This document shows, one piece after another, positions 30,837-40,406 of a stretch of DNA of 64,000 nucleotides (within the stretch, counting starts at the first letter, position 1; each line of letters starts with the position of its first letter). The DNA is taken from assembly GCF_016651105.1 (NCBI RefSeq), contig NZ_JAEKEL010000001.1, forward strand, positions 2,904,001 through 2,968,000. The letters run 5' to 3'. The notes under the pieces are model-generated. The model was not told the origin of the DNA and made no database searches. It worked only from the letters and a program-made list of their open reading frames with translations. A program made the position numbers and the translations under genes. This DNA comes from Pseudomonas sp. TH15 (GTDB taxonomy: Bacteria; Pseudomonadota; Gammaproteobacteria; Pseudomonadales; Pseudomonadaceae).

Positions 30837-31821
30837 GCACGGTGGCCGGTTGCGTAAGGCGGCGCTCGAATACGGCATCGCCGAAGCCGATTGGCTCGAC
30901 CTGTCCAGTGGCCTGGCACCCTGGCCATTTGCGATTCCTGAAATTCCGTTACGAGCCTGGGCGCGGTTGCCGGAAACCGATGACGGTCTGGAGCAGGCGG
31001 CTTGTGATTACTACGGCGCCGCCCAGGTGTTGCCGGTCGCCGGTTCGCAGATGGCGATCCAGTTGCTGCCGCGTCTGCGCCGGGCCGGTAAGGTCGGCGT
31101 GCTGTCGCCGTGTTATGCCGAACACGCGGAGGCGTGGCGTCGTAACGGTTACATCGTGCGCGAAGTGCTGGAGCAGGAAGTCGACTTCTTTCTCGACAGC
31201 CTCGATGTGTTGGTAGTGGTCAACCCGAACAATCCCACGGGCCTGAGCCTGAGCCCGAATCGTCTGCTCGACTGGCACTCGCGGCTGGCCCAGCGCGGTG
31301 GCTGGCTGGTGGTGGACGAAGCGTTCATGGACAACACGCCGCACCTGAGCCTGGCCGCGTTTGCCAATCAGGTCGGGCTGATCGTGCTGCGCTCTTTCGG
31401 CAAATTTTTTGGCCTGGCCGGGGTACGGCTGGGTTTCGTCCTGGCGGAGCGCAAGTTGCTCAGATTGCTCGCTGAGCAAGTCGGACCGTGGGCGGTCAGT
31501 GGCCCGACCCGGGTGCTGGGCCAGGCCTGTTTGCAGGACACTGAAGGGCACGCCCGGCAACGGGTGCGCAGCGACGAGGCCAGTCAGCGCCTGGCTGCGC
31601 TGCTGGAACGATATGACCTTAAGCCGCAGGGCGGTTGTGCCTTGTTTCAATGGCTGATCACTGAGCGCGCCGAAGAGCTGCATGCATTTATGGCTCGGCG
31701 CGGGATCTTGCTGCGGTTGTTCACCCACAACAGCAGCCTGCGTTTTGGCTTGCCGGCTGATGCAACTGAAGAGGCTCGCCTCGAGCAAGCCCTGCAAGCC
31801 TTCGCCAAGGAAACCCGATGA
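30829..31821 (+). CDS. cobC: threonine-phosphate decarboxylase
   Basis: This PLP enzyme makes (R)-1-amino-2-propanol O-phosphate for the corrin side chain (CobC in the P. denitrificans naming, CobD in Salmonella). The 330 residues have the class I/II aminotransferase fold. [18 protein letters not shown] and the PLP-lysine loop [16 protein letters not shown] are clear. It overlaps the cobD coding sequence by 8 bp. Confidence 0.94.
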   Translation: MLEHGGRLRKAALEYGIAEADWLDLSSGLAPWPFAIPEIPLRAWARLPETDDGLEQAACDYYGAAQVLPVAGSQMAIQLLPRLRRAGKVGVLSPCYAEHAEAWRRNGYIVREVLEQEVDFFLDSLDVLVVVNPNNPTGLSLSPNRLLDWHSRLAQRGGWLVVDEAFMDNTPHLSLAAFANQVGLIVLRSFGKFFGLAGVRLGFVLAERKLLRLLAEQVGPWAVSGPTRVLGQACLQDTEGHARQRVRSDEASQRLAALLERYDLKPQGGCALFQWLITERAEELHAFMARRGILLRLFTHNSSLRFGLPADATEEARLEQALQAFAKETR

Positions 31822-33269
31822 CTACGTTGATGGTGCAAGGCACTACGTCCGACGCCGGTAAAAGCACGCTGGTGACGGCGTTGTGTCGCTGGGTCACGCG
31901 CCACGGTGTCAGCGTTGTGCCGTTCAAGCCGCAAAACATGGCGTTGAACAGCGCCGTGACCGCTGATGGTGGCGAGATCGGCCGCGCGCAAGCGGTGCAG
32001 GCTCAGGCCGCCAACCTTGAACCGCACACCGACATGAACCCGGTGCTGCTCAAACCCAACAGCGACACCGGCGCCCAAGTGATCATTCATGGTCGCGCCG
32101 TCACCACCATGAACGCGGTCGCCTATCACGACTACAAAGCCATCGCGATGCAAGCGGTGCTGGCCTCACATGAACGGCTGAGCGCGGCTTATCCGGTGGT
32201 GATGGTCGAAGGCGCGGGCTCGCCGGCCGAGATCAATCTGCGCGCTGGTGACATTGCCAACATGGGCTTTGCCGAAGCCGTGGACTGTCCGGTGGTGCTG
32301 ATCGCCGACATCAATCGCGGCGGGGTTTTCGCCCATCTGGTCGGTACGCTTGAGCTGCTGTCGCCGAGCGAGCAGACGCGGGTCAAAGGTTTCATCATCA
32401 ACCGTTTTCGCGGTGACATTGCCCTGCTGCAACCGGGCCTCGACTGGCTCGAAGAACGCACCGGCAAACCGGTGATCGGCGTCCTGCCCTACGTCATGGA
32501 CCTGCACCTGGAGGCTGAAGACGGCATCGATCAACGCCAGACCGACAAGGCTGACCAAGTGCTGAAAGTGGTGGTGCCGGTACTGCCGCGCATCAGCAAT
32601 CACACCGATTTCGATCCACTGCGCCTGCATCCGCAAGTGGACCTGCAATTCATCGGTCCCGGCCAAGCGATTCCGGCCGCTGACCTGATTATTCTTCCGG
32701 GCTCGAAAAGTGTGCGCAGCGACCTCGCGTACCTGCGGGCCAACGGCTGGGACACCGCGATCTCCCGACACTTGCGCTACGGCGGCAAAGTGTTGGGGAT
32801 CTGTGGCGGTCTACAAATGCTTGGTGAGCAGGTTCACGATCCGCTGGGCCTCGAGGGCGCGCCGGGTTCCAGTGCCGGTTTGGGTTTGCTGGCGTTCGAA
32901 ACCTTGCTCGAAGCAGAGAAGCAGTTGCGCAATGTGCGCGGGCGTCTGGCGTTGGAAAATGCCGAGGTCAGTGGCTACGAAATCCATGCCGGCGTAACCA
33001 CTGGACCGGCGTTGGAAAACGCTGCTGTGCAGCTGGACGATGGTCGCTGCGATGGCGCGCAAAGTCTCGACGGGCAGATTTTCGGCACCTACCTGCATGG
33101 GCTGTTTGAGTCACCGGCGGCGAGCAGTGCGCTGTTGCGTTGGGCCGGATTGCAGAACGTGCAGGCGGTGGATTATCACGCCTTGCGCGAACGCGATATC
33201 GAGCGGTTGGCGGATTTGGTGGAGAAGCATTTGGATACCGCGCTGTTGCGTGAGCTCTGTGGGTTTTAG
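31818..33269 (+). CDS. cobQ: cobyric acid synthase
   Basis: This enzyme amidates the b, d, e and g side chains to give adenosylcobyric acid. The 483 residues have an N-terminal synthetase domain, beginning [15 protein letters not shown] and containing [10 protein letters not shown]. The C-terminal glutamine amidotransferase has its nucleophile in [10 protein letters not shown] and the catalytic His in YLHGLFESP. The start overlaps the cobC stop (ATGA). The next gene is 121 bp away across a REPIN. Confidence 0.97.
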   Translation: MTTLMVQGTTSDAGKSTLVTALCRWVTRHGVSVVPFKPQNMALNSAVTADGGEIGRAQAVQAQAANLEPHTDMNPVLLKPNSDTGAQVIIHGRAVTTMNAVAYHDYKAIAMQAVLASHERLSAAYPVVMVEGAGSPAEINLRAGDIANMGFAEAVDCPVVLIADINRGGVFAHLVGTLELLSPSEQTRVKGFIINRFRGDIALLQPGLDWLEERTGKPVIGVLPYVMDLHLEAEDGIDQRQTDKADQVLKVVVPVLPRISNHTDFDPLRLHPQVDLQFIGPGQAIPAADLIILPGSKSVRSDLAYLRANGWDTAISRHLRYGGKVLGICGGLQMLGEQVHDPLGLEGAPGSSAGLGLLAFETLLEAEKQLRNVRGRLALENAEVSGYEIHAGVTTGPALENAAVQLDDGRCDGAQSLDGQIFGTYLHGLFESPAASSALLRWAGLQNVQAVDYHALRERDIERLADLVEKHLDTALLRELCGF

Positions 33270-33281
33270 GGTGGGTTTGAT

Positions 33282-33355
33282 GGCCCCTTCGCGAGCAGGC
33301 TCGCTCCAACATTGGAATGCGATCAACTGTGGGAGCGGGCTTGCTCGCGAAGGCG
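33282..33355. repeat. REPIN inside the cob operon (cobQ-cobU gap)
   Basis: CCTTCGCGAGCAGGCTCGCT and AGCGGGCTTGCTCGCGAAGG arms with a short spacer; the left arm is less perfect (GCTCCAACA). It interrupts an otherwise overlapping operon. Confidence 0.85.
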
Positions 33356-33390
33356 TAATTCGCCTCACCGCCCATATAAAGGAATAAACC

Positions 33391-33912
33391 ATGCTCCAAC
33401 TAATCCTCGGCGGCGCCCGCTCCGGCAAAAGTCGCCTGGCTGAAAAACTCGCCACTGACAGCCAGCTCCGGGTGACCTACATCGCCACCAGCCAACCGCT
33501 GGACGGCGAAATGAACGAACGGGTGGCTCATCACCGCGCCCGTCGCCCCGTCGAATGGGCGCTGATCGAAGAACCGCTTGAGCTGGCCCGCGTCCTGCAC
33601 GAAAACGCCAGTGCCGAGCGTTGCCTGCTGGTGGATTGCCTGACCCTGTGGCTGACCAATCTGCTGATGCTCGATAACCCCGAGCGCCTGACGGCCGAGC
33701 GTGATGCCTTGCTGGACTGCCTGGCGTCGCTGCCGGGCGAAATTATTTTTGTCAGCAACGAGACCGGAATGGGTGTCGTGCCGCTGGGCGAATTGACTCG
33801 CCGCTATGTCGATGAAGCCGGTTGGCTGCATCAAGCCTTGGCTGAGCGCTGTCAGCGAGTCGTCCTGACCGTCGCCGGCCTGCCCCTGACTCTTAAAGGT
33901 AATGCGTTATGA
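33391..33912 (+). CDS. cobU: bifunctional adenosylcobinamide kinase / adenosylcobinamide-phosphate guanylyltransferase
   Basis: This enzyme phosphorylates adenosylcobinamide and then transfers GMP to it (also called CobP). It has 173 residues. The P-loop is [12 protein letters not shown], then HRARRPVEW carries the guanylylated-His region, and [12 protein letters not shown] follows. The next gene starts within its stop codon (ATGA). Confidence 0.96.
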   Translation: MLQLILGGARSGKSRLAEKLATDSQLRVTYIATSQPLDGEMNERVAHHRARRPVEWALIEEPLELARVLHENASAERCLLVDCLTLWLTNLLMLDNPERLTAERDALLDCLASLPGEIIFVSNETGMGVVPLGELTRRYVDEAGWLHQALAERCQRVVLTVAGLPLTLKGNAL

Positions 33913-34964
33913 CTCAATCCTGGTGGCTCAACCCGTGCAAGCCGATCGATGCAGCAGTCGTTGAGCAGGCTGAAGCCCGTCAACAGCAACTGACTAAACC
34001 GGCCGGTTCCCTCGGTCGGCTGGAGTCGGTCGCCGTGCAACTGGCCGGATTGCAAGGGCAGGTCAAACCGAGCCTCGATCAACTGTGGATCGCGATCTTT
34101 GCCGGTGATCATGGTGTGGTCGCGGAAGGGGTGTCGGCGTTTCCCCAGGAAGTCACCGGGCAGATGCTGCACAACTTCGTCACCGGCGGCGCGGCGATCA
34201 GTGTGTTGGCGCGGCAGTTGGGCGCCTCCCTTGAAGTGGTCGACCTCGGCACGGTTACACCGTCCTTGAACCTGCCGGGCGTGCGGCATCTGAATGTCGG
34301 CCCGGGCACGGCCAACTTTGTGAACGGCCCAGCCATGACCGTCGCCCAGGGCGAACTGGCCTTACAGGCTGGTCGCGACAGCGTGTTGCGCGCCATCGCG
34401 GCGGGCGCGCAGTTGTTCATCGGCGGCGAAATGGGCATCGGCAACACCACGGCGGCCAGCGCTTTGGCCTGCGCCTTGCTGGATTGCCCGGTGGTGCATC
34501 TGACCGGGCCGGGCACTGGGCTGAACGCTGCGGGTGTCAGCCATAAAGCGCAAGTGATTGAGCGTGCGTTGGCCTTGCACGGCGCTCAGCGAGGGGATGC
34601 GCTGCAAACGCTGTTCAACCTCGGTGGTTTTGAAATTGCGGCGTTGGTCGGTGCGTACCTGGCGTGTGCCCAGGAAGGCATCGCGGTGCTGGTGGATGGC
34701 TTTATTTGCAGCGTCGCCGCGTTGGTCGCGGTGCGTTTGAATCCGCAATGCCGCCAGTGGTTGCTGTTCGGCCATCGTGGTGCCGAGCCGGGCCATCGCC
34801 ATGTGCTGGAAACCCTGAACGCTGAGCCGTTGCTGGACCTCGGTTTGCGTCTGGGCGAGGGCAGCGGTGCCGCGTTGGCGGTGCCGTTGTTGCGTCTGGC
34901 GTGCGATCTTCACGGGCAGATGGCGACCTTCGCCGAAGCCGCTGTGGCGGATCGCCCGGCATGA
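33909..34964 (+). CDS. cobT: nicotinate-nucleotide--dimethylbenzimidazole phosphoribosyltransferase
   Basis: This enzyme makes alpha-ribazole phosphate from NaMN and the DMB supplied by BluB. The 351 residues include [41 protein letters not shown] and the catalytic Glu in [15 protein letters not shown] near residue 317. It overlaps cobU and the following phosphatase gene, each by 4 bp. Confidence 0.97.
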   Translation: MTQSWWLNPCKPIDAAVVEQAEARQQQLTKPAGSLGRLESVAVQLAGLQGQVKPSLDQLWIAIFAGDHGVVAEGVSAFPQEVTGQMLHNFVTGGAAISVLARQLGASLEVVDLGTVTPSLNLPGVRHLNVGPGTANFVNGPAMTVAQGELALQAGRDSVLRAIAAGAQLFIGGEMGIGNTTAASALACALLDCPVVHLTGPGTGLNAAGVSHKAQVIERALALHGAQRGDALQTLFNLGGFEIAALVGAYLACAQEGIAVLVDGFICSVAALVAVRLNPQCRQWLLFGHRGAEPGHRHVLETLNAEPLLDLGLRLGEGSGAALAVPLLRLACDLHGQMATFAEAAVADRPA

Positions 34965-35536
34965 CCTTGCGCCTGGACCTGTTGCGCCACGGCGAGACCG
35001 AACTCGGTGGCGGCTTGCGCGGCAGCCTCGACGACGCACTGACCGACACCGGTTGGGCACAGATGCGCACGGCGGTGGTTGCGGCGGGGCCATGGGATCG
35101 TCTGGTCAGCTCGCCATTGCAGCGTTGTGCGCGTTTCGCTGATGAACTTGGCGAGCAACTGAATCTGCCGGTGCAACGGGACAAGGATCTGCAGGAACTG
35201 CATTTCGGCGCGTGGGAAGGGCAGAGTGCGGCGGCGTTGATGGAGACGGATGCGCAAGCACTCGGGCTGTTCTGGGCTGATCCTTATTCGTTTACACCGC
35301 CACAGGGCGAGCCGGTCAGTGATTTTTCTGCGCGGGTATTGGCGGCGGTCAAGCGCCTGCACGGGGCCTATGCCGGTGAACGGGTGTTGCTGATCAGTCA
35401 TGGCGGTGTGATGCGTTTGCTGCTGGCACAGGCGCGGGGTTTGCCGCGTGAACAATTGCTCAGCGTTGAAGTGGCGCATGGTGCGCTGTTTTCCCTGACG
35501 GTTGAGGCCGACGGTTCGCTCAAGGAAGGTCATTGA
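34961..35536 (+). CDS. alpha-ribazole phosphatase / histidine phosphatase family
   Basis: A 191-residue phosphoglycerate-mutase-like phosphatase. The RHG catalytic motif is [11 protein letters not shown] (His at about 9), and the second His is in [11 protein letters not shown]. In this position it should dephosphorylate alpha-ribazole phosphate or adenosylcobalamin phosphate (Salmonella CobC). The start overlaps the cobT stop (ATGA). I left out the symbol to avoid confusion with the decarboxylase cobC upstream. Confidence 0.9.
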   Translation: MTLRLDLLRHGETELGGGLRGSLDDALTDTGWAQMRTAVVAAGPWDRLVSSPLQRCARFADELGEQLNLPVQRDKDLQELHFGAWEGQSAAALMETDAQALGLFWADPYSFTPPQGEPVSDFSARVLAAVKRLHGAYAGERVLLISHGGVMRLLLAQARGLPREQLLSVEVAHGALFSLTVEADGSLKEGH

Positions 35537-35537
35537 T

Positions 35538-36272
35538 ATGTTGCCTTTCTGGATCGCCCTGCAATTTTTGAGCAGTCTGCCGATTCGACTCCCGGGCATG
35601 CCGGCGCCTCAGGAATTGGGGCGCTCGCTGCTGTTTTATCCGCTGGTCGGGCTGCTGTTCGGCGGGCTGTTGTTTGCGCTGAACGGGTTGTTGTCGGGCG
35701 CGCCGTTGTTGCTGCACGCTGCATTGTTGCTGACTGCTTGGGTGTTGCTCAGCGGCGCGCTGCACCTGGATGGCCTGGCCGATAGCGCTGATGCGTGGCT
35801 CGGTGGGTTTGGCGACCGGGAACGCACACTAACCATCATGAAAGACCCGCGCAGCGGGCCGATTGCGGTGGTGACCTTGGTGTTGGTGCTGCTGCTTAAA
35901 TTTGCTGCGTTGCTGGCGCTGATCGAGCAGGGACACAGCGTAGTTTTGATCGTCGTTCCGTTGATTGGCCGTGCGGCGCTGTTGGGGTTGTTCCTGACTA
36001 CGCCTTATGTGCGTGCCGGTGGGTTGGGGCAGGCGCTGGCTGATCATTTGCCGCGCAAGGCCGGTTGGCAGGTGTTGGCGGTCAGTGCGCAGGCGTGTGG
36101 TTTGATTGCTGGGCTGAGCGGCGTGTTCGCTATCGTGCTCGCTGCGGTGGTGTTTGTCTGGTTGCGGCAAGTTATGCAGCGGCGATTGGGTGGCACGACC
36201 GGCGATACGGCAGGGGCGTTGTTGGAGTTGTTGGAAATGGTGGTGTTGGTGGGGTTGGCGTTGGTCTGCTGA
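35538..36272 (+). CDS. cobS: adenosylcobinamide-GDP ribazoletransferase (cobalamin synthase)
   Basis: This membrane enzyme joins adenosylcobinamide-GDP to alpha-ribazole, the last assembly step. The 244 residues are strongly hydrophobic with several membrane segments. The family motifs LPIRLPG and the catalytic LHLDGLADSADAWLGG with DRERTLTIMKDPRSG are complete. It starts 1 bp after the phosphatase stop. Last gene of the operon; no strong terminator is seen, only a half REP at 36292. Confidence 0.96.
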   Translation: MLPFWIALQFLSSLPIRLPGMPAPQELGRSLLFYPLVGLLFGGLLFALNGLLSGAPLLLHAALLLTAWVLLSGALHLDGLADSADAWLGGFGDRERTLTIMKDPRSGPIAVVTLVLVLLLKFAALLALIEQGHSVVLIVVPLIGRAALLGLFLTTPYVRAGGLGQALADHLPRKAGWQVLAVSAQACGLIAGLSGVFAIVLAAVVFVWLRQVMQRRLGGTTGDTAGALLELLEMVVLVGLALVC

Positions 36273-36291
36273 CTGTTGGGGTGGATGTGCT

Positions 36292-36321
36292 GGCCCCTTC
36301 GCGAGCCTGCTCGCGATGGCG
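36292..36321. repeat. solitary REP palindrome
   Basis: GGCCCCTTCGCGAGCCTGCT followed by CGCGATGGCG. It looks like one arm of a REPIN whose partner has been lost. Confidence 0.7.
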
Positions 36322-36349
36322 ATCTGCCTGATAACGATATTCTTGAACC

Positions 36350-36384
36350 TTGCTTTCATTCAACCGCGGGTATATACACGCACG
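36350..36384 (+). promoter_or_regulatory. predicted leaderless promoter with overlapping MarR operator
   Basis: TTGCTT (36350-36355), 17-bp spacer, TATACA (36373-36378). The expected transcription start, 7 bases on, falls at the A of the marR ATG (36385). The operator-like palindrome GCGGGTATATACACGC (36366-36381) covers the -10 box and differs by one base from the perfect copy at 36811. Confidence 0.6.
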
Positions 36385-36789
36385 ATGCTCGATTCCCAAT
36401 GTTTATGTATCAACCTGCGTCGCGCCGCTCGTGGCGTCAGCAGGCATTACGACGGCGCTCTCGACGGCTTCGGGATCAACGTTGCCCAGTATTCTTTGCT
36501 GTGCAATCTGCAGCGTCTGGATCAACCGAGTATTTCCACCCTGGCCGAAGCCATGGGCCTGGACCGCAGCACCCTGGGGCGCAATCTGCGGGTGCTGGAA
36601 GGCGAGGGGCTGGTGGCGCTGAACGAGGGCGAGGATATGCGCAATCGCATCGTCAGGCTCACCGAGGCTGGCGCTGAGCGCCTGGCAGCGGCGTTGCCGG
36701 CCTGGGAAGCGGCGCAGCAGCGGCTGATTGATCGTCTGGGCGCCGAAAAACGTGAAACCTTGCTGAAGTTGCTGGACGAACTGGCTTGA
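36385..36789 (+). CDS. MarR family transcriptional regulator
   Basis: A winged-helix repressor of 134 residues. The recognition region is STLAEAMGLDRSTLGRNLRVLEGEGLV, where the helix-turn-helix lies at about 50-75, followed by the wing around DMRNRIVRLTEAG. Its likely targets are its own promoter and the MFS gene downstream, as both carry a GCGGGTATATAC palindrome. The ligand is unknown. The ATG has no Shine-Dalgarno sequence and may be the first base of the mRNA. Confidence 0.9.
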   Translation: MLDSQCLCINLRRAARGVSRHYDGALDGFGINVAQYSLLCNLQRLDQPSISTLAEAMGLDRSTLGRNLRVLEGEGLVALNEGEDMRNRIVRLTEAGAERLAAALPAWEAAQQRLIDRLGAEKRETLLKLLDELA

Positions 36790-36810
36790 TGCCAGTTTGT
36801 TCGATCTTAA

Positions 36811-36826
36811 GCGGGTATATACCCGC
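36811..36826 (+). promoter_or_regulatory. perfect palindromic operator upstream of the MFS gene
   Basis: GCGGGTATATACCCGC is a perfect 16-bp palindrome and carries its own TATATA. It matches 15 of 16 bases of the site over the marR promoter. A GGAG Shine-Dalgarno sequence (36831) and the MFS ATG (36842) follow. Confidence 0.75.
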
Positions 36827-36841
36827 TACCGGAGAATAAGA

Positions 36842-38050
36842 ATGACATCGATGTGGCGTACGTGCGGTTGGGTGTTGGTGGGGAGTGCGCTGATTCTGGC
36901 GTTGTCTCTGGGCGTGCGGCATGGCTTCGGGCTGTTCCTGGCGCCGATGAGCGCTGAGTTCGGCTGGGGGCGCGAGACCTTTGCGTTTGCCATCGCCTTG
37001 CAGAACCTGATCTGGGGCCTGGCACAGCCGTTCACCGGCGCCCTGGCCGACCGCTTCGGTGCCGCAAAAGTGGTGTTGGTCGGTGGTGTGTTGTACGCGG
37101 GGGGCCTGGTCTGCATGGGCTTGTCTGACTCGGCGGTGACCTTGTCCCTGAGTGCCGGTCTGTTGATCGGTATCGGCCTGTCAGGCACCTCGTTCTCAGT
37201 GATCCTCGGCGTGGTCGGGCGTGCGGTGCCGCCGGAGAAACGCAGCATGGGCATGGGCATCGCCAGCGCTGCCGGTTCTTTCGGCCAGTTCGCGATGTTG
37301 CCCGGTACGCTGGGGCTGATCGGCTGGCTCGGCTGGTCCGCCGCTTTGTTGGTGCTGGGCTTGCTGGTGGCGTTGATCGTGCCGTTGGTGAGCATGCTCA
37401 AGGACAAGCCGCTGCCGGTGCTTGGTCATGAGCAAACCTTGTCCGAAGCCCTGCGTGAAGCCTGTTCCCATTCCGGGTTCTGGCTGCTGGCGTTCGGCTT
37501 TTTTGTCTGCGGGTTTCAAGTGGTATTCATCGGCGTGCACCTGCCGGCCTATCTGGTGGATCAACACCTGCCGGCCACCGTCGGCACCACGGTGCTGGCG
37601 CTGATCGGGTTGTTCAATATCTTCGGTACTTACACGGCAGGCTGGCTCGGCGGGCGGATGTCCAAGCCGCGCTTGCTCACGGGTTTGTACCTGTTGCGAG
37701 CGGTGGTGATCGGGCTGTTCCTGTGGGCGCCGGTCACAACGACCAGTGCTTATCTGTTCGGCATGGCGATGGGCTTTCTGTGGTTGTCCACGGTGCCGTT
37801 GACCAATGGCACCGTGGCAACCTTGTTCGGTGTGCGAAACCTGTCCATGCTCGGTGGGATTGTTTTCCTGTTCCACCAGCTCGGATCGTTCCTCGGTGGC
37901 TGGTTGGGCGGGGTGGTGTATGACCGTACCGGGAGCTACGACTTGATCTGGCAGGTAGCGATTCTCTTGAGTCTGTTGGCGGCAGCCCTGAATTGGCCAG
38001 TGCGTGAACGGCCGGTAGCGCGGCTGCAAACCCAGATGAGCGCGATATGA
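36842..38050 (+). CDS. MFS transporter (monocarboxylate/oxalate-formate-like)
   Basis: An inner-membrane carrier of 402 residues with about 12 membrane segments. The helix 2-3 loop GALADRFGAAKVVLVGG and the second-half GWLGGRMSKPRLL follow MFS patterns. SLGVRHGFGLFLAPMSAEFGW at the N-terminus recalls the OxlT/monocarboxylate subgroup, but the substrate is unknown. It is controlled with marR by the shared palindromes and is probably induced by the MarR ligand. The start at 36842 has GGAG 8 bases upstream. Confidence 0.9.
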   Translation: MTSMWRTCGWVLVGSALILALSLGVRHGFGLFLAPMSAEFGWGRETFAFAIALQNLIWGLAQPFTGALADRFGAAKVVLVGGVLYAGGLVCMGLSDSAVTLSLSAGLLIGIGLSGTSFSVILGVVGRAVPPEKRSMGMGIASAAGSFGQFAMLPGTLGLIGWLGWSAALLVLGLLVALIVPLVSMLKDKPLPVLGHEQTLSEALREACSHSGFWLLAFGFFVCGFQVVFIGVHLPAYLVDQHLPATVGTTVLALIGLFNIFGTYTAGWLGGRMSKPRLLTGLYLLRAVVIGLFLWAPVTTTSAYLFGMAMGFLWLSTVPLTNGTVATLFGVRNLSMLGGIVFLFHQLGSFLGGWLGGVVYDRTGSYDLIWQVAILLSLLAAALNWPVRERPVARLQTQMSAI

Positions 38051-38169
38051 ACAGTCTCTGGCCGCGAATAGTTGTAGCCGGTGTCGGCGCCTTGCTGCTG
38101 GCCCTGGCGTGGTGGGGTTGGCATCAGGGCGGGCTGGCGCTGATGCAATTGGGCATGGGCGCTTGCTAG
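38047..38169 (+). CDS. small single-pass membrane protein (40 residues)
   Basis: A short open frame that starts inside the MFS stop codon (ATGA). It encodes a basic N-terminus (MNSLWPR), one hydrophobic helix (IVVAGVGALLLALAWWGW) and a short tail. The overlap and the transmembrane profile suggest a real accessory peptide of the transporter; coding is not proven. Confidence 0.55.
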   Translation: MNSLWPRIVVAGVGALLLALAWWGWHQGGLALMQLGMGAC

Positions 38170-38225
38170 CAGGATGTGAGGACGAGTAAGTTCGCTTTCT
38201 GACGATTCCTCAAGGATGCACCGAC

Positions 38226-38786
38226 ATGCTGATGCGCTGGCTCGCAGTCCCCGCGTTGCTGATGGCGTTTACCGGATTGGCCCAAGCGGCCGAGTGTCCG
38301 GAGCTGTTGCAGGGCTCGCTGCCCAAGTTGCGGGCCAAGGAATCGATCGATCTGTGCCAGCGTTATGCGGGCAAGCCGCTGGTGGTGGTCAATACCGCCA
38401 GCTTCTGCGGCTTCGCCCCACAGTTCAAAGGCCTTGAGGCGCTGTATCAGCGTTACAAGGACCAAGGGCTGGAGGTGCTCGGCGTTCCGTCCAATGACTT
38501 CAAACAAGAGGCCAAGGACGGCGCTGAAACGGCCAAGGTTTGCTACGTCAACTATGGCGTGACCTTCACCATGACCGAGCCGCAGAAAGTCCGCGGCGAC
38601 GAGGCGACTCATCTGTTCAAAGTTCTCGCCGAGCAGAGCAGCGCGCCGAAGTGGAATTTCTATAAGTACGTCATCGATCGCCAAGGCAAAGTGATTGCCA
38701 ATTTCTCCAGCCTGACCAAACCTGACAACCCGGAATTCATCGAGGCCGTAGAGAAAGCCATCGCCTCGAAGCCCCTCAACCCCTGA
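38226..38786 (+). CDS. periplasmic glutathione peroxidase-like protein
   Basis: A thiol peroxidase of 186 residues with a cleavable signal peptide (ending near AQAAECPE). The catalytic Cys is in [18 protein letters not shown], where plant and animal enzymes have Cys or Sec. The Trp of the catalytic site is in [10 protein letters not shown]. The usual NQF Gln-bearing motif reads VPSNDFKQE here, so the Gln of the tetrad is not in its normal place. Probably reduces peroxides in the periplasm with a thioredoxin-like donor. Single gene. Confidence 0.88.
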   Translation: MLMRWLAVPALLMAFTGLAQAAECPELLQGSLPKLRAKESIDLCQRYAGKPLVVVNTASFCGFAPQFKGLEALYQRYKDQGLEVLGVPSNDFKQEAKDGAETAKVCYVNYGVTFTMTEPQKVRGDEATHLFKVLAEQSSAPKWNFYKYVIDRQGKVIANFSSLTKPDNPEFIEAVEKAIASKPLNP

Positions 38787-38799
38787 CGCGCACAGCCTT

Positions 38800-38890
38800 T
38801 GTAGGAGCAGAGCTTGCTCGCGAAAGCGGTGTGTCAGTTGATGGATAAGCTGCCTGACCTACCGCTTTCGCAAGCAAGCTCTGCTCCTGC
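38800..38890. repeat. REPIN, GTAGGAGC type
   Basis: Left GTAGGAGCAGAGCTTGCTCG and right CAAGCAAGCTCTGCTCCTGC (two mismatches). It lies between the convergent gpx and fadL genes. Confidence 0.85.
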
Positions 38891-38917
38891 TGGGGTTGTG
38901 GTGTTTTGAACAGGCAT

Positions 38918-38956
38918 GAAAAAGCCCCGCTTTCTGCAAAGAGAGCGGGGCTTTTC
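38918..38956. terminator. bidirectional terminator, gpx/fadL
   Basis: AAAAAGCCCCGCT and AGCGGGGCTTTT arms around TTCTGCAAAGAG. The A and T runs serve both strands. Confidence 0.85.
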
Positions 38957-38988
38957 AGTGGGCGAGGGGTTAGCCTCGCCGCGCAGCA

Positions 38989-40260
38989 TCAGAAGCGGTA
39001 AGTAGCGCCGACACCGAAACCGTTCGCCGAGTTTTCATACTTGGCGTCGTAGGTCTGGCCACGATCGTTTTCGTTGTGGATCTTCACCGACTCTTCTTTC
39101 AGGTACGAGTAAGCAACGTCGATGGTCAGGTCTTCGGTCGGGCTCCAGCCGGCACCGATGCTGAAGATTGTCCGGTCGCCAGTAGGAATACGTGGCGAGC
39201 GGTCGACGTTGTTGGTTGGCGACTGGTCAACCGACAGACCGGTACGCAGTACCCATTCCTTGTTCAGCTGATACGAGGCACCGATGGCGTGAGCCCAGGT
39301 GTCGTGCCAGTTTTGTTCTTCGGTAATGGTACCGAATTGACTGCTCAGGCCAGCCGGAACATCTTTGTTGTTGACAGTGATTTCTTGCAGGCGGCTCCAG
39401 CGAGTCCAGGTGCTGCCCGCGTAGACGGTCCACTTGTCGTCGATCTGGTGAGTGACCGAGAAGTCCACAGATTCAGGCGTGGTCAAGCCCAGCGAGGCGT
39501 CGTACTTTTGGTTTGGGTTTTGCTGTACGGCAGCCAACAAGCCGTAGTAGACCTTAGTGTCACCTTCGAGCTTGTACTTCACTTTCGAGTGATAGGTCAG
39601 GCCGACGCGAGTGCTGTCGGTCAACTGAGCCAATATCCCGATGTTGTAGCCCAGAGCGGTATCGTTACCTTTGATCTTGACCTGGCCATCCGGCGCTGCC
39701 TGAGTGACCGACAGGTTCGATTCCAGGGTGCCGTCGATGCGGTTGATGGTCGGGCCGAAACCGATGGACACCTTGTCGTTGAAGGCGTAGCTGACAGTCG
39801 GCTGCATGGTCACGACTTTAACGTCGCTCTTGCTGCCGAAGTAACGGCCGGCAAAGTTGCTTTCATAGTCGGTTACCAGGCCGAACGGTGCGTAAACACC
39901 GATACCGAATGCCCAATGATCATCGATAGGCTTGACGTAGTAGCCCATCGGCACGGCGATGAACGGAACCATGTCACCTTTGTTGGTGCCGCTGTTCGGG
40001 CTGGAGCTGGCTTGGCTGATATCGGTGTGCGCGTCGAGCATTGCAAAACCGCCGGTAACTTGTTCCCGCTTGATGCGGGACATGCCGGCAGGGTTGCCAT
40101 AAATTGTGCTTGCGTCATCGGCAGAGGAAGATCGCCCGGCAAAACCTGTACCCATCCCGCTGATACTTTGTTCGTTGATGGCAAAGCCAGCTGCGAAAAT
40201 TTGGGTGGATGCCAAGGCAACGGCGAGGCTAAGGGTGGTTTTGAGCATTACTTTTTTCAT
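38989..40260 (-). CDS. fadL: outer membrane long-chain fatty acid transporter, FadL/OmpP1/TodX family
   Basis: An outer-membrane beta-barrel of 423 residues with a signal peptide ending near IFAAGFAINEQ. The N-terminal hatch has the family NPAGM motif (in TIYGNPAGMSRI). The barrel ends in an aromatic C-terminal residue (VGATYRF), as required for assembly. It takes up long-chain fatty acids or other hydrophobic compounds. Several FadL copies are usual in Pseudomonas, so the symbol is for the family. AGGAG precedes the start. Confidence 0.9.
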   Translation of the reverse strand: MKKVMLKTTLSLAVALASTQIFAAGFAINEQSISGMGTGFAGRSSSADDASTIYGNPAGMSRIKREQVTGGFAMLDAHTDISQASSSPNSGTNKGDMVPFIAVPMGYYVKPIDDHWAFGIGVYAPFGLVTDYESNFAGRYFGSKSDVKVVTMQPTVSYAFNDKVSIGFGPTINRIDGTLESNLSVTQAAPDGQVKIKGNDTALGYNIGILAQLTDSTRVGLTYHSKVKYKLEGDTKVYYGLLAAVQQNPNQKYDASLGLTTPESVDFSVTHQIDDKWTVYAGSTWTRWSRLQEITVNNKDVPAGLSSQFGTITEEQNWHDTWAHAIGASYQLNKEWVLRTGLSVDQSPTNNVDRSPRIPTGDRTIFSIGAGWSPTEDLTIDVAYSYLKEESVKIHNENDRGQTYDAKYENSANGFGVGATYRF

Positions 40261-40406
40261 TATTAGAACTCCTGATGATCACCGGGGCGAAAATTACCAA
40301 GATTTTCGTCTCGGCGCTATAGCCTGTATGGGTTGAGCTAGAGCGCTTTTGTAGGACAATCCGACCAGATTCGCGACCTGTTGCAAGATCTTGTGAAACG
40401 GGCCGG

